The position numbers were made by a program, and so were the translations under genes. Positions 7,522-13,594 of a stretch of 13,594 nt of DNA are shown here, piece by piece (within the stretch, counting starts at the first letter, position 1; every line of letters starts with the position of its first letter). The notes below the pieces were generated by a model, which was not told where the DNA came from, did no database searches, and worked only from the letters and a program-made list of their open reading frames with translations. The stretch comes from an uncultured Flavobacterium sp. (GTDB taxonomy: Bacteria; Bacteroidota; Bacteroidia; Flavobacteriales; Flavobacteriaceae), in contig NZ_CAMLIX010000142.1 in NCBI RefSeq assembly GCF_946479975.1, positions 1 to 13,594 of the forward strand, read 5' to 3'.

Positions 7522-8517
7522 TTAACCGATATCAAATGTAATTCCAGTTAATTGCTCGCTTAACTGCCATAATCTTTTGGCGTTTGATTCGTCTAAAGAA
7601 TAAGGTTTAATACCTCCAATTATTCCAGTATCGGTATTTAATTCTGCTACGTCTGTATTTTCACAATAAACGCCTCCGATAGTATTTAATAAAGGACTTG
7701 TCGCGGCCCAAATTGTCGTAGATGCACCCTGCGGAATACTTTTTAGCGAAGCGGCAACTTCTGGCAGTATGTTTCCTTCTGCATCAGTGTAACCCAGTTT
7801 TTGTAATAAATCTATCGGAGCTTCTCTTGATAATTCTGTTTCTCCAACGGCTCCTGGACATAGCGCGTAACTGCGCACATTGTAAGCTTTGGCACGATTG
7901 TCCAATTCTAGAGAAAAGAGATTAACAGCTGTTTTTGACTGTCCGTAGCCTTGCAGTGTTTCATATTCTCGGTTCAAGAAATTAGGATCATCAAAATTAA
8001 AATCAGAAAACTGATGACCGCCAGACGACACATTTACAACTCTTGCGCCCTGAGCTTTTTTTAATGCTGGCCAAAGACTTGCAGTAAGCTGAAACAAAGC
8101 AAGATAATTGGTTGCCAACTGCGATTCGTAACCTCGGCTGTCTCTGCGAAGCGGTACCCACATAATTCCCGCATTGTTAATTAGTAAATGCAGCGGTCTT
8201 CCAGAATTTAGAAACTTTTGAGTAAATGCATCTATAGATTCGGGCTGCATCAAATCCATTTTTTCGATAGAAACATTCGCTATTTCTTTCAGATTTTTTT
8301 CTGCTTTTGCAATGTCTCTTGCAGGTACTATCACTGTTGCTCCAGCAGCCGAAAGTGTTTTTACAGTTTCTAATCCAATACCCGTATTACCGCCCGTTAC
8401 AATAACTGTTTTTCCTGCAAGACTAATTCCGTTTATTACTTCACTTGCTGTAGATTTGGCATTAAACCCTGAATTTAATGCTTCTTGTAAGGCACCTTGA
8501 TAATTATTCTGTTCCAT
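7522..8517 (-). CDS. Short-chain dehydrogenase/reductase (retinol-dehydrogenase-like)
   Basis: A 331-residue SDR with a Rossmann fold. The cofactor motif TGGNTGIG is at 41-48, NNAG at 114-117, catalytic Ser165 in NVSSGGH, and the YGQSK motif gives Tyr191 and Lys195. The set is complete, so it should be an active NAD(P)-dependent oxidoreductase. The sequence after the active site (FNFDDPNF, CPGAV) and the length above 300 match the retinol-dehydrogenase/WW-domain-oxidoreductase-like branch that reduces varied carbonyls. An N-terminal extension of about 30 residues precedes the fold. The start is the ATG at 8515-8517. The longer frame from TTG at 8550 is excluded because the -7 promoter box lies over that codon. 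It heads the operon with the AraC regulator. The physiological substrate is unknown. Confidence 0.92.
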   Translation of the reverse strand: MEQNNYQGALQEALNSGFNAKSTASEVINGISLAGKTVIVTGGNTGIGLETVKTLSAAGATVIVPARDIAKAEKNLKEIANVSIEKMDLMQPESIDAFTQKFLNSGRPLHLLINNAGIMWVPLRRDSRGYESQLATNYLALFQLTASLWPALKKAQGARVVNVSSGGHQFSDFNFDDPNFLNREYETLQGYGQSKTAVNLFSLELDNRAKAYNVRSYALCPGAVGETELSREAPIDLLQKLGYTDAEGNILPEVAASLKSIPQGASTTIWAATSPLLNTIGGVYCENTDVAELNTDTGIIGGIKPYSLDESNAKRLWQLSEQLTGITFDIG

Positions 8518-8547
8518 TTTTTTATAAATTTTAATTATTTGATGGGA

Positions 8548-8555
8548 CAAAGTTA
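8548..8555 (-). promoter_or_regulatory. -7 promoter box of the SDR-AraC operon
   Basis: On the minus strand the box reads TAACTTTG, an exact match to TAnnTTTG. The start of transcription would be near 8544, giving a leader of about 27 nt before the ATG at 8517. No TTG is found at the expected -33 position; a direct-repeat box abuts that place instead, as in activator-dependent promoters. Confidence 0.6.
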
Positions 8556-8576
8556 TATCGTATTCACAACAGCTAT

Positions 8577-8614
8577 TTTGTTCAAACGTCCGAATATGCT
8601 TTGTTCAAACGTCC
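8577..8614 (-). promoter_or_regulatory. Paired direct repeats, likely AraC-family operator
   Basis: The 15-mer GGACGTTTGAACAAA (minus strand) occurs twice without mismatch, at 8600-8614 and 8577-8591, with a period of 23 bp, about two helical turns. AraC-family proteins typically bind such direct repeats. The proximal copy ends 21 bp upstream of the -7 box of the SDR gene, which is where -33 would be. The operon itself encodes an AraC protein, so autoregulation is the simplest reading. The divergent modA promoter begins 46 bp further on. Confidence 0.65.
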
Positions 8615-8659
8615 ATACTTAGATTTAAATTATTTAAAAATGACATGCATGCCTTTCTT

Positions 8660-8689
8660 TTGTTTCTAAAATTAGAATCCTTACTTTTA
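8660..8689 (+). promoter_or_regulatory. Promoter of the mod operon
   Basis: TTG (8660-8662), a 19-bp spacer, then TACTTTTA (8682-8689), which differs from TAnnTTTG only in the last base. Transcription should start near 8693, inside a perfect palindrome TCGTACGA (8693-8700) that might serve as an operator, leaving a leader of about 35 nt. No molybdenum-cofactor riboswitch could fit in that leader. Confidence 0.5.
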
Positions 8690-8727
8690 TAGTCGTACGA
8701 ACTAAATGCCAGAAAAACGGTAAAGAA

Positions 8728-9495
8728 ATGAATATCAATAAACGAGTTATAAAGGTTGCGACAATAATTTTGCTGTTTTTATCTGGAACTATAAATGCGC
8801 AGCAGAAATTTACCATTGTCGCTGCGGCCAATCTTAAAGCAGCTTTAGATTCTATAATTACGGTTTTTAAAATTCAAAATCCTGGAATAAATCCGCAGCT
8901 TACTTACGGAGCTTCAGGAAAATTTTACGAACAAATTTCAAGCGGTGCGCCATTTGATTTGTTTTTTTCAGCCGATATGGATTATCCCAATCAATTGGAA
9001 AAAAATAAATTGACAGCTTCAAAAGTAAAAATGTACGCTACAGGAAAATTAGTTATTTGGAGTAAAAAAAGAGATCCGAATAAAGTAAAAATAAACAGTC
9101 TTTTAGATGGATCCATTCGCAAAATCGCTATAGGAAATCCTGCAACGGCGCCTTATGGAGAAAAAGCCATAGAAAGTTTGAAATTCTACAAAATCTATGA
9201 TAAAGTAAAAAGTAAGCTGGTTTTTGGAGAAAATATTACCCAAGCCACTCAATTTGTTACGACAGGAAATGCAGATATTGGGATAACTGCTTTGTCGCTT
9301 GTGCTTACGCCAAATATGAAGAAAGAAGGCGGGAAATATTATATTATTCCAGAAAAAAGTCATTCTCCTTTAGAGCAAGGATGCGTAATTTTAAAGCATG
9401 GAAAAGGAAATGCGAACGCTCTAAAATTTTATAATTTTATATCTTCGAAAAAAGCAATTTCGATTCTAAAATATTACGGATACGACACCAAATAA
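8728..9495 (+). CDS. modA: Molybdate ABC transporter, periplasmic binding protein
   Basis: A 255-residue substrate-binding protein. A signal peptide (about 1-24, ending TINA before QQKF) sends it to the periplasm, where it delivers molybdate (or tungstate) to ModBC. The first ligand loop reads AAANLKAAL (Asn35), the second GASGKFYEQI (Ser63), and the third PATAPYGEKA (Tyr143). Segments such as GKLVIWSKK, IAIGNPATAPYG and GNADIGITAL closely follow Azotobacter vinelandii ModA2, where Thr/Asn, Ser and Tyr bind the oxyanion, rather than E. coli ModA with Ser at the first site. Discrimination between molybdate and tungstate cannot be read from the sequence. It is the first gene of a four-gene + strand operon; the next start codon lies 1 bp after its stop. 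Confidence 0.93.
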   Translation: MNINKRVIKVATIILLFLSGTINAQQKFTIVAAANLKAALDSIITVFKIQNPGINPQLTYGASGKFYEQISSGAPFDLFFSADMDYPNQLEKNKLTASKVKMYATGKLVIWSKKRDPNKVKINSLLDGSIRKIAIGNPATAPYGEKAIESLKFYKIYDKVKSKLVFGENITQATQFVTTGNADIGITALSLVLTPNMKKEGGKYYIIPEKSHSPLEQGCVILKHGKGNANALKFYNFISSKKAISILKYYGYDTK

Positions 9496-9496
9496 A

Positions 9497-9901
9497 ATGA
9501 ATGTACTAATAGGAATTATAACTGAAATTCAATCGCATGAAGGTATTTCGTTAGTTAAAGTAAAAGCTGAAAAATTTATTTTTTCTTCAATTGTTTTAGA
9601 TACACCAAACTCAGCCGATTATTTAAAAGAAAATAAAACAGTAAAAATTATTTTTAAAGAAACCGAAGTTATTATTTCTAAAGATTTAAATCCAGAAATC
9701 AGCATTCAGAATAAAATTCCGTGTCGTATAGAAGCTCTCAAGAAAGGAAAAATTCTAAGTCAGATTACATTAATAATAAACGAACAAAAAATCACTTCCA
9801 TAATTACTACAAATGCTTGCGAACAATTGAATTTACAGGGAAATGATGCCGTTTTAGCTTTGATAAAAACAAACGAAGTAAGCTTATCTGCCAATGATTA
9901 A
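9497..9901 (+). CDS. Di-Mop (TOBE) molybdopterin/molybdate-binding protein
   Basis: A 134-residue protein made of two tandem Mop/TOBE modules. The second (about 66-132) is clear: IQNKIPCRIEALKKGKI..QITLIINEQKITSIITTNACEQLNLQGNDAVLALIKTNEVSL matches the Mop pattern, with its SxxN/P start, strand-turn repeats and terminal ALIKxxxV. The first (about 1-62) keeps NVLIGIITEI and TVKIIFKETEV but is more divergent. Mop proteins of this size (ModG type) assemble into trimers that hold molybdate or tungstate in the cytoplasm, or act as sensors. Lying between modA and modB, it probably takes over oxyanion from the transporter or modulates it. It has no DNA-binding part, so it is not ModE. The start is 1 bp after the modA stop and the end overlaps modB by 8 bp (ATGATTAA), implying translational coupling. 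Confidence 0.82.
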   Translation: MNVLIGIITEIQSHEGISLVKVKAEKFIFSSIVLDTPNSADYLKENKTVKIIFKETEVIISKDLNPEISIQNKIPCRIEALKKGKILSQITLIINEQKITSIITTNACEQLNLQGNDAVLALIKTNEVSLSAND

Positions 9902-10568
9902 TCTAGATCCTTTATGGCTTACCGCAAAATTAGCTTTGATCACCACAGTAATTCTTTTTGTGGTTTCAATTCCAATCTCGTATTGGTTGTGCTACAGCAA
10001 ATTTAAATTGAAAGCTGTTATTGAAGCGCTTATAAGTCTGCCTTTGGTTTTGCCGCCTTCTGTTTTAGGTTTTTATCTTTTAATAGCTTTTAGTCCAGAA
10101 AATGCTTTTGGTAAATTTTTAGACGATTATTTTGATATAAGATTGGTTTTTACTTTTGAAGGATTAATTCTAGCGTCCATTTTATATAGTCTGCCGTTTA
10201 TGGTAAATCCGATTTTATCAGGATTTAAGAATCTTTCGCCAGCTTTGCAGGAAGCTTCTTTTACACTGGGAAAATCAAGATTTTCTACCATAACAAAAAT
10301 CTTGCTTCCTAATATTCGCGCTTCCTTATTTACCGGAATTATTATGACATTTGCTCACACTTTGGGTGAATTTGGCGTTGTATTAATGGTTGGAGGAAGT
10401 ATTCCACAAGAAACAAAAGTTGTTTCGATCGCAATTTATGAAGAAGTTGAATCGATGAATTACGATAATGCCAATGTTTACGCAGGAATATTGTTTTTAT
10501 TTTCTTTTACGATTCTGTTAGCTGTTCATTTAATCAATAATAAATCTCGAAAAACCACTCTTTATTAA
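9894..10568 (+). CDS. modB: Molybdate ABC transporter, permease
   Basis: A 224-residue inner-membrane permease with about five hydrophobic helices. The ModB signature LPLVLPPSVLGFYLL is at 49-63. The cytoplasmic EAA loop that docks to the ATPase is EASFTLGKSRFSTITKILLP (120-139), followed by HTLGEFGVVLMVGGSIP (155-171), which is strongly conserved in ModB/CysT-type permeases. It forms a homodimeric channel for the oxyanion passed on by ModA. The ATG overlaps the end of the Mop gene by 8 bp, and its stop overlaps the modC start by one base (TAATG), so the three proteins are translationally linked. Length and motifs are normal for ModB. Confidence 0.95.
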   Translation: MINLDPLWLTAKLALITTVILFVVSIPISYWLCYSKFKLKAVIEALISLPLVLPPSVLGFYLLIAFSPENAFGKFLDDYFDIRLVFTFEGLILASILYSLPFMVNPILSGFKNLSPALQEASFTLGKSRFSTITKILLPNIRASLFTGIIMTFAHTLGEFGVVLMVGGSIPQETKVVSIAIYEEVESMNYDNANVYAGILFLFSFTILLAVHLINNKSRKTTLY

Positions 10569-11443
10569 TGATACAAATTGATGCTTATAAAACACTGCAA
10601 ACAGCAGATGGCGAACTGCCTCTGGATATTTCTTTGACTATTAAAATGGGACAATTTGTTGCTATTTATGGAAATTCTGGTGCTGGTAAAACTACAATTT
10701 TGCGCATTTTATCTGGGCTTACTGACGCCGAAAAAGTAACCATAAAAGTAGAAGAATTAATTTGGGACGATTCAAATAGAAAATTTCATCTTCCTGTTCA
10801 AAAACGCTCGATTGGGTTTGTGTTTCAAGACTTTGCTTTATTTCCAAATTTAACGGTAAAAGAAAATTTGGAGTTTGCATTATCAAAAAACGATTCTAAA
10901 GAAATGGTTTCAGAACTGATCGAGTTAATGGAATTACAATCACTGCAAAATAGTAAACCTCAAAATTTATCAGGCGGACAAAAACAGCGTGTAGCGTTGG
11001 CAAGAGCAATTGTTCGAAAGCCTGAAATTCTTTTGTTAGATGAACCTTTATCGGCTTTAGATGATGATATGCGGTTTAAACTTCAGGATTATATTTTAAA
11101 AATTCATAAAAAATATAATCTTACCACTTTGATGATTAGTCATTCTATCTCAGAGATTTTTAAACTTTCTGATACAGTTATAGTGGTAGATAAAGGCAGA
11201 ATTATAAAAGAGGGAACGCCTGAAGCCGTTTTTTCAGAACAAAAAATAAGCAGTAAATTTCAGGTAACGGGAGAAATAATAAACATTACTAAAAGTGATG
11301 TCGTTTTTATAATACAAGTTTCTGCGGGAAATAATATTATAAAAGTAATTGCCACAGAAGAGGAAGCAGTCGAATATAAAATTGGACAAAAAGTGCTCGT
11401 TGCTTCAAAAGCATTTAATCCGATAATTCAGGTTTTGAAGTAA
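10568..11443 (+). CDS. modC: Molybdate ABC transporter, ATP-binding protein
   Basis: A 291-residue ABC ATPase: Walker A GNSGAGKT (35-42), Q-loop Gln87 (FVFQDF), signature LSGGQ (134-138), Walker B LLLDEP (155-160), H-loop His192. All catalytic residues are present. Residues about 230-291 form a C-terminal extension that resembles only loosely a TOBE/Mop domain (FQVTGEIINITKSDVVFIIQV, KVLVASKAFNPIIQVL). It is much shorter than the E. coli ModC regulatory region, which may be why the separate di-Mop protein is in the operon. It powers uptake through ModB. The gene ends the operon; the 108 bp to the converging methyltransferase gene contain only a weak 6-bp inverted repeat (11477-11497) and no U-tract terminator. 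Confidence 0.94.
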   Translation: MIQIDAYKTLQTADGELPLDISLTIKMGQFVAIYGNSGAGKTTILRILSGLTDAEKVTIKVEELIWDDSNRKFHLPVQKRSIGFVFQDFALFPNLTVKENLEFALSKNDSKEMVSELIELMELQSLQNSKPQNLSGGQKQRVALARAIVRKPEILLLDEPLSALDDDMRFKLQDYILKIHKKYNLTTLMISHSISEIFKLSDTVIVVDKGRIIKEGTPEAVFSEQKISSKFQVTGEIINITKSDVVFIIQVSAGNNIIKVIATEEEAVEYKIGQKVLVASKAFNPIIQVLK

Positions 11444-11551
11444 TATCAAAATCCTTTCATTTAATTGCCAAATCAAAACAGACCTGCACGATCTGTTCAT
11501 GAAGTTCAAGCTTAATTATCCGATTTGCAAATGATTACTAAATCTGATTGA

Positions 11552-12010
11552 TTAAGAACGCGGTTTTGGCAAATTTCTATCGTACATGATGATTGTTCCC
11601 GCCACAGCCACATTTAAGCTTTTAACCGATTTAAATTTTACTAAATAATGGCATTTTTCCATTACTCTCTTAGGTAAACCATGATCTTCTGCGCCCAAAA
11701 TATAGACACATCTTCTCGGATGTTCGAAGGTTTCTAAATCTGCAGCGTTTTCATTTAATTCTACACCAACTAATCGAGCTCCTTTTGGTAGATTTTCAAA
11801 GAAATCTTCAAAAGTTTCATAATGAAAATACGGAATTGCTTTTACTGCATCGTGCGTATCACAAGCTTGTTTGGCATAGCGATTTCCTATGGTGAATATA
11901 AAAGTAGCACCTAAATTTTGAGCAGATCGCCACAAAACACCTAAATTTTCTGGTGTTTTACCATTTTGTATTCCTATTCCAAAATACTCGTTTACAAAGT
12001 TGTCATTCAT
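11552..12010 (-). CDS. TrmH/SpoU-family RNA 2'-O-methyltransferase
   Basis: A 152-residue SPOUT methyltransferase of the minimal type, without an added RNA-binding domain. Motif 1 is ENLGVLWRSAQNLGA (21-35) with the conserved Arg28. Motif 2 is ILGAEDHGLP (104-113), and motif 3 is SLNVAVAGTIIMYD (131-144). The last two form the trefoil knot that binds S-adenosylmethionine. The size is like TrmL, which modifies the wobble ribose of tRNA-Leu, but motif 2 has AEDHGLP rather than the TrmL PETxGLP pattern, so tRNA or rRNA target is left open. The ATG at 12008-12010 is chosen. The longer reading starts at a TTG (12044-12046) that is the -33 element of the promoter. It stands alone between a GAPDH terminator and the converging mod operon. 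Confidence 0.9.
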   Translation of the reverse strand: MNDNFVNEYFGIGIQNGKTPENLGVLWRSAQNLGATFIFTIGNRYAKQACDTHDAVKAIPYFHYETFEDFFENLPKGARLVGVELNENAADLETFEHPRRCVYILGAEDHGLPKRVMEKCHYLVKFKSVKSLNVAVAGTIIMYDRNLPKPRS

Positions 12011-12015
12011 AAATA

Positions 12016-12046
12016 CAAAAATACAAACTGCGAGTACACAAGTCAA
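12016..12046 (-). promoter_or_regulatory. Promoter of the RNA methyltransferase gene
   Basis: On the minus strand: TTG (12044-12046), a 20-bp spacer, then TATTTTTG (12016-12023), an exact match to the -33/-7 consensus of Flavobacterium. The -7 box ends 5 bp before the ATG at 12010, so the transcript should begin within a few bases of the start codon. Confidence 0.65.
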
Positions 12047-12065
12047 TTTTTATTATCATAGAAAT

Positions 12066-12094
12066 AAAAAAGCCATCTAAAATTAGACAGCTTT
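12066..12094 (-). terminator. Rho-independent terminator of the GAPDH gene
   Basis: As minus-strand RNA: AAAGCUGUCU, loop AAUUUU, AGAUGGCUUU, then more U's. All 10 positions pair if two adjacent G-U wobbles are counted. On the + strand the same places are C/A mismatches, so the hairpin is good only for the minus transcript. It begins 15 nt after the GAPDH stop. Confidence 0.85.
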
Positions 12095-12108
12095 CAAATT
12101 CTTATTAT

Positions 12109-13110
12109 TTAAATTTTTAAAGAAATATATTGCGCGACTTCTGCAAGTCGGTTGGCAAATCCCCATTCGTTGTCGTACCATGCAGCTACAGAAAGTAAAT
12201 TTCCTTGTTTGGTGGTGAGAGGCAAATCGATAATCGAAGAATGCGGATCGGCTACAATTCTGGCAGAACTCCATTGTTCTTCCAAAACATCCAAAACTCC
12301 TTTTAAAGAGCCTTCTTTTGCCGCTTTTCTAAAAGCATCATTCACTTCTTCTACAGAACAATCTTTGGTTGTAACCAAATTTAATTCGGCAATACTTCCC
12401 GTTTTTGTCGGAACTCTATATGCTTTTCCTGTAATTTTTAAATCGCTCCAAATAAACTGAAGCGCTTTTGCAGCACCAGATGATGACGGAATTATATTTT
12501 CTGCCGCAGCCCAAGAATCACGTCTGTCTTTCATTGGCTGATCTGTCAATGACTGCGTGTTGGTGTAGGAGTGAACGGTTGAGAATAATCCATATTCAAT
12601 TCCGAAATTCTCTTTAATTACTTTTACAACAGCTGCTAATGCATTTGTTGTACAGCTTCCCATACTAATGATTTTATGATTTGCAGCATCAAATTCATTC
12701 AGATTAATTCCTTTTAAAAGGACGGCATCGCAATCTGCTAAAGATTTACTTGGCGCACTTACCAAAACATATTTAGCGCCCTTATCAATGTGTTTCTGCG
12801 CATTTTCTCTATTGGTCGCACGTCCAGTACAATCTACAACCAAATCAACTCCTAGAGCTTTCCAATCTGGAATATCCAGTTTAGAATTCTTGTACGGAAT
12901 TTTTCTGTCTCCAATAATAAAATTTTCATCAGCCGTTTTTACTTCTTCATGCCATCTTCCGTAGTTAGAATCGACACTAAAAAGCGCACCGAGCAAGTCA
13001 ACATCTTGAATGTCTGCAATGACTTCAGGAACAAAAAGATTGTTTTTTAAAGCTATTCGAAGAAATTGTCTCCCGATTCGGCCAAATCCGTATAATGCTA
13101 TTTTTGCCAT
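12109..13110 (-). CDS. gap: Glyceraldehyde-3-phosphate dehydrogenase, divergent type I
   Basis: A 333-residue GAPDH that converts glyceraldehyde-3-phosphate to 1,3-bisphosphoglycerate in the cytoplasm. The NAD-binding motif GFGRIGR is at 8-14 and Asp33 occupies the position that favours NAD over NADP. Catalytic Cys153 lies in GSCTTN, with His180 in TVHSYTNTQ, Arg232 in YRVPT, and WYDNEWGFANR at 311-321. The catalytic set is intact, but several normally fixed stretches differ: SMGSCTTNALAA replaces SNASCTTNCLAP, QPMKDRRDSWAAAENIIPSSSG replaces the usual DGPxKDxRxxRAAxxNIIPSSTG, and TKTGSIAELN follows RVPT. This suggests a second, specialised paralogue rather than the main glycolytic enzyme, although no other copy is visible here. 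It is a single-gene unit with its own promoter-like site and terminator. Confidence 0.93.
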   Translation of the reverse strand: MAKIALYGFGRIGRQFLRIALKNNLFVPEVIADIQDVDLLGALFSVDSNYGRWHEEVKTADENFIIGDRKIPYKNSKLDIPDWKALGVDLVVDCTGRATNRENAQKHIDKGAKYVLVSAPSKSLADCDAVLLKGINLNEFDAANHKIISMGSCTTNALAAVVKVIKENFGIEYGLFSTVHSYTNTQSLTDQPMKDRRDSWAAAENIIPSSSGAAKALQFIWSDLKITGKAYRVPTKTGSIAELNLVTTKDCSVEEVNDAFRKAAKEGSLKGVLDVLEEQWSSARIVADPHSSIIDLPLTTKQGNLLSVAAWYDNEWGFANRLAEVAQYISLKI

Positions 13111-13174
13111 GATATATGATTTTTTATGGATTACTAATGATTTGTAATTGTATGAAGCAGATAAAATAGATTTA

Positions 13175-13204
13175 TAAATTTAGAATTAAATTATTGATTA
13201 TCAA
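13175..13204 (-). promoter_or_regulatory. Candidate promoter of the GAPDH gene
   Basis: On the minus strand: TTG (13202-13204), 19-bp spacer, TAAATTTA (13175-13182), one mismatch to TAnnTTTG. The leader would be about 60 nt. A perfect dyad ATTGAT-T-ATCAAT (13193-13205) covers the -33 element and could be a repressor site. Confidence 0.4.
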
Positions 13205-13250
13205 TTTTTTAATAGTAAATAATTTTTAAATGTTTCCAAGTAAAGCTTTT

Positions 13251-13280
13251 AAAAAAGCCATCCCAATAAGGACAGCTTTT
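13251..13280 (-). terminator. Rho-independent terminator of the ring-cleaving dioxygenase gene
   Basis: As minus-strand RNA: AAAAGCUGUCC, loop UUAUUG, GGAUGGCUUUU, then U's. It has the same design as the GAPDH terminator, including the tandem G-U pairs. It lies 46 nt after the stop at 13326. A small GGGG/CCCC hairpin (13301-13312) sits between stop and terminator. Confidence 0.8.
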
Positions 13281-13325
13281 CAAAAATAGTTGTGTGTTTT
13301 GGGGTAAACCCCGTTTAGTATTTAA

Positions 13326-13594
13326 TTAATTAATTTTAACCAAATGTTTTTCAATAGCTTCTCTTTGAGATTCGTATTGTGCAGGAAGTTTTAAGTTTTT
13401 ACCTAATTCTTCTAAGCTTTCATCTACTGTAAATCCAGGATTATCAGTAGCAATTTCAAATAAAACTCCTCCTGGCTCTCTGAAATACAAAGAGTGGAAA
13501 TATTGTCTGTCGATTTGCGGTGTAATCTGCAATCCGTAATCTTCGATTTTTTCACGGAAGTGCATTAAAATTTCATCATTTTGAACACGGAAAG
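13326..13594 (-). CDS. VOC-family ring-cleaving dioxygenase, C-terminal part
   Basis: Only the last 88 or so residues are in the window; the frame stays open to the right edge ([20 protein letters not shown]...), so the ATG at 13563-13565 is internal. The fragment is the final vicinal-oxygen-chelate module. [12 protein letters not shown] supplies a metal-ligand His and [17 protein letters not shown] supplies the metal-ligand Glu. The closing [22 protein letters not shown] is typical of the MhqO/MhqE-like proteins that open hydroquinone- or catechol-type rings and often respond to quinone stress. Substrate cannot be judged from this part. It is followed by a good terminator and is not cotranscribed with GAPDH. 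Confidence 0.9.
   Translation of the reverse strand, partial: FRVQNDEILMHFREKIEDYGLQITPQIDRQYFHSLYFREPGGVLFEIATDNPGFTVDESLEELGKNLKLPAQYESQREAIEKHLVKIN

Noticed and set aside
8634..8831. 65-codon minus-strand frame over the modA promoter
   Set aside because: It runs antisense through the modA signal peptide and promoter and matches nothing known.
11477..11497. Inverted repeat AACAGA / TCTGTT as terminator for modC
   Set aside because: Six pairs with a 9-nt loop and no U-tract on either strand.
12011..12046. Longer methyltransferase starting at TTG 12046
   Set aside because: The TTG is the -33 element of a consensus promoter, and the added residues are not part of the SPOUT fold.
13281..13288. 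Minus-strand TATTTTTG as the GAPDH -7 box
   Set aside because: It lies directly upstream of the dioxygenase terminator hairpin, has no TTG at -33, and any transcript would run into that terminator at once.
13301..13312. GGGGTAAACCCC hairpin as the dioxygenase terminator
   Set aside because: Four G-C pairs with no U-tract; the longer hairpin at 13251-13280 is a much better terminator.

Overview
The window looks like chromosomal DNA of a Flavobacterium-type member of the Bacteroidota. It is AT-rich, genes lack clear Shine-Dalgarno sites, and several upstream regions carry the flavobacterial promoter pattern TTG-N19/20-TAnnTTTG. Protein types fit: a TPR sensor kinase with a HisKA_2-like core, lipoproteins, and GC-poor codon use. 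No phage, IS element, CRISPR array, tRNA or rRNA is visible.

Layout. 1-339 (-): start of an exported YtcJ-like amidohydrolase, cut by the window edge. 340-553: a ~160-bp imperfect palindromic intergenic repeat. 554-2408 (-): two alpha/beta hydrolases in tandem, a lipoprotein with an Asp nucleophile (epoxide-hydrolase type) and a cytoplasmic Ser-nucleophile enzyme. 2409-2661: an eight-copy 7-bp tandem repeat and a second heptad repeat. 2662-6230 (-): a two-component pair, a periplasmic-TPR histidine kinase followed after 14 bp by a REC-AAA+-Fis sigma-54 activator. 6231-6667: a gene-free stretch holding a GC-rich foldable element that ends in a strong rho-independent terminator on the + strand, most likely an undescribed or unrecognised small RNA. 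6668-8517 (-): an SDR oxidoreductase and an AraC-family regulator in one operon, with two 15-bp direct repeats at the promoter that look like the AraC operator. 8728-11443 (+): a compact molybdate-uptake operon modA - di-Mop/TOBE protein - modB - modC. 11552-12010 (-): a TrmH/SpoU-type RNA methyltransferase whose promoter lies almost on its start codon. 12109-13110 (-): a divergent type I GAPDH. 13326-13594 (-): the C-terminal end of a VOC ring-cleaving dioxygenase.

How the parts work together. The clearest functional unit is mod: a binding protein with an Asn/Ser/Tyr ligand set like Azotobacter ModA2, a permease, an ATPase, and a small pterin/oxyanion-binding Mop protein. The SDR-AraC pair looks like a self-regulated detoxification or metabolic switch. 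The kinase/sigma-54 regulator pair senses an unknown envelope signal, and its targets cannot be read from the window. The small RNA candidate, the SDR operator and the near-leaderless methyltransferase transcript are the observations most worth testing. Start codons were moved from upstream TTG codons to ATG in six genes, because the TTG starts run into neighbouring genes or promoter elements.
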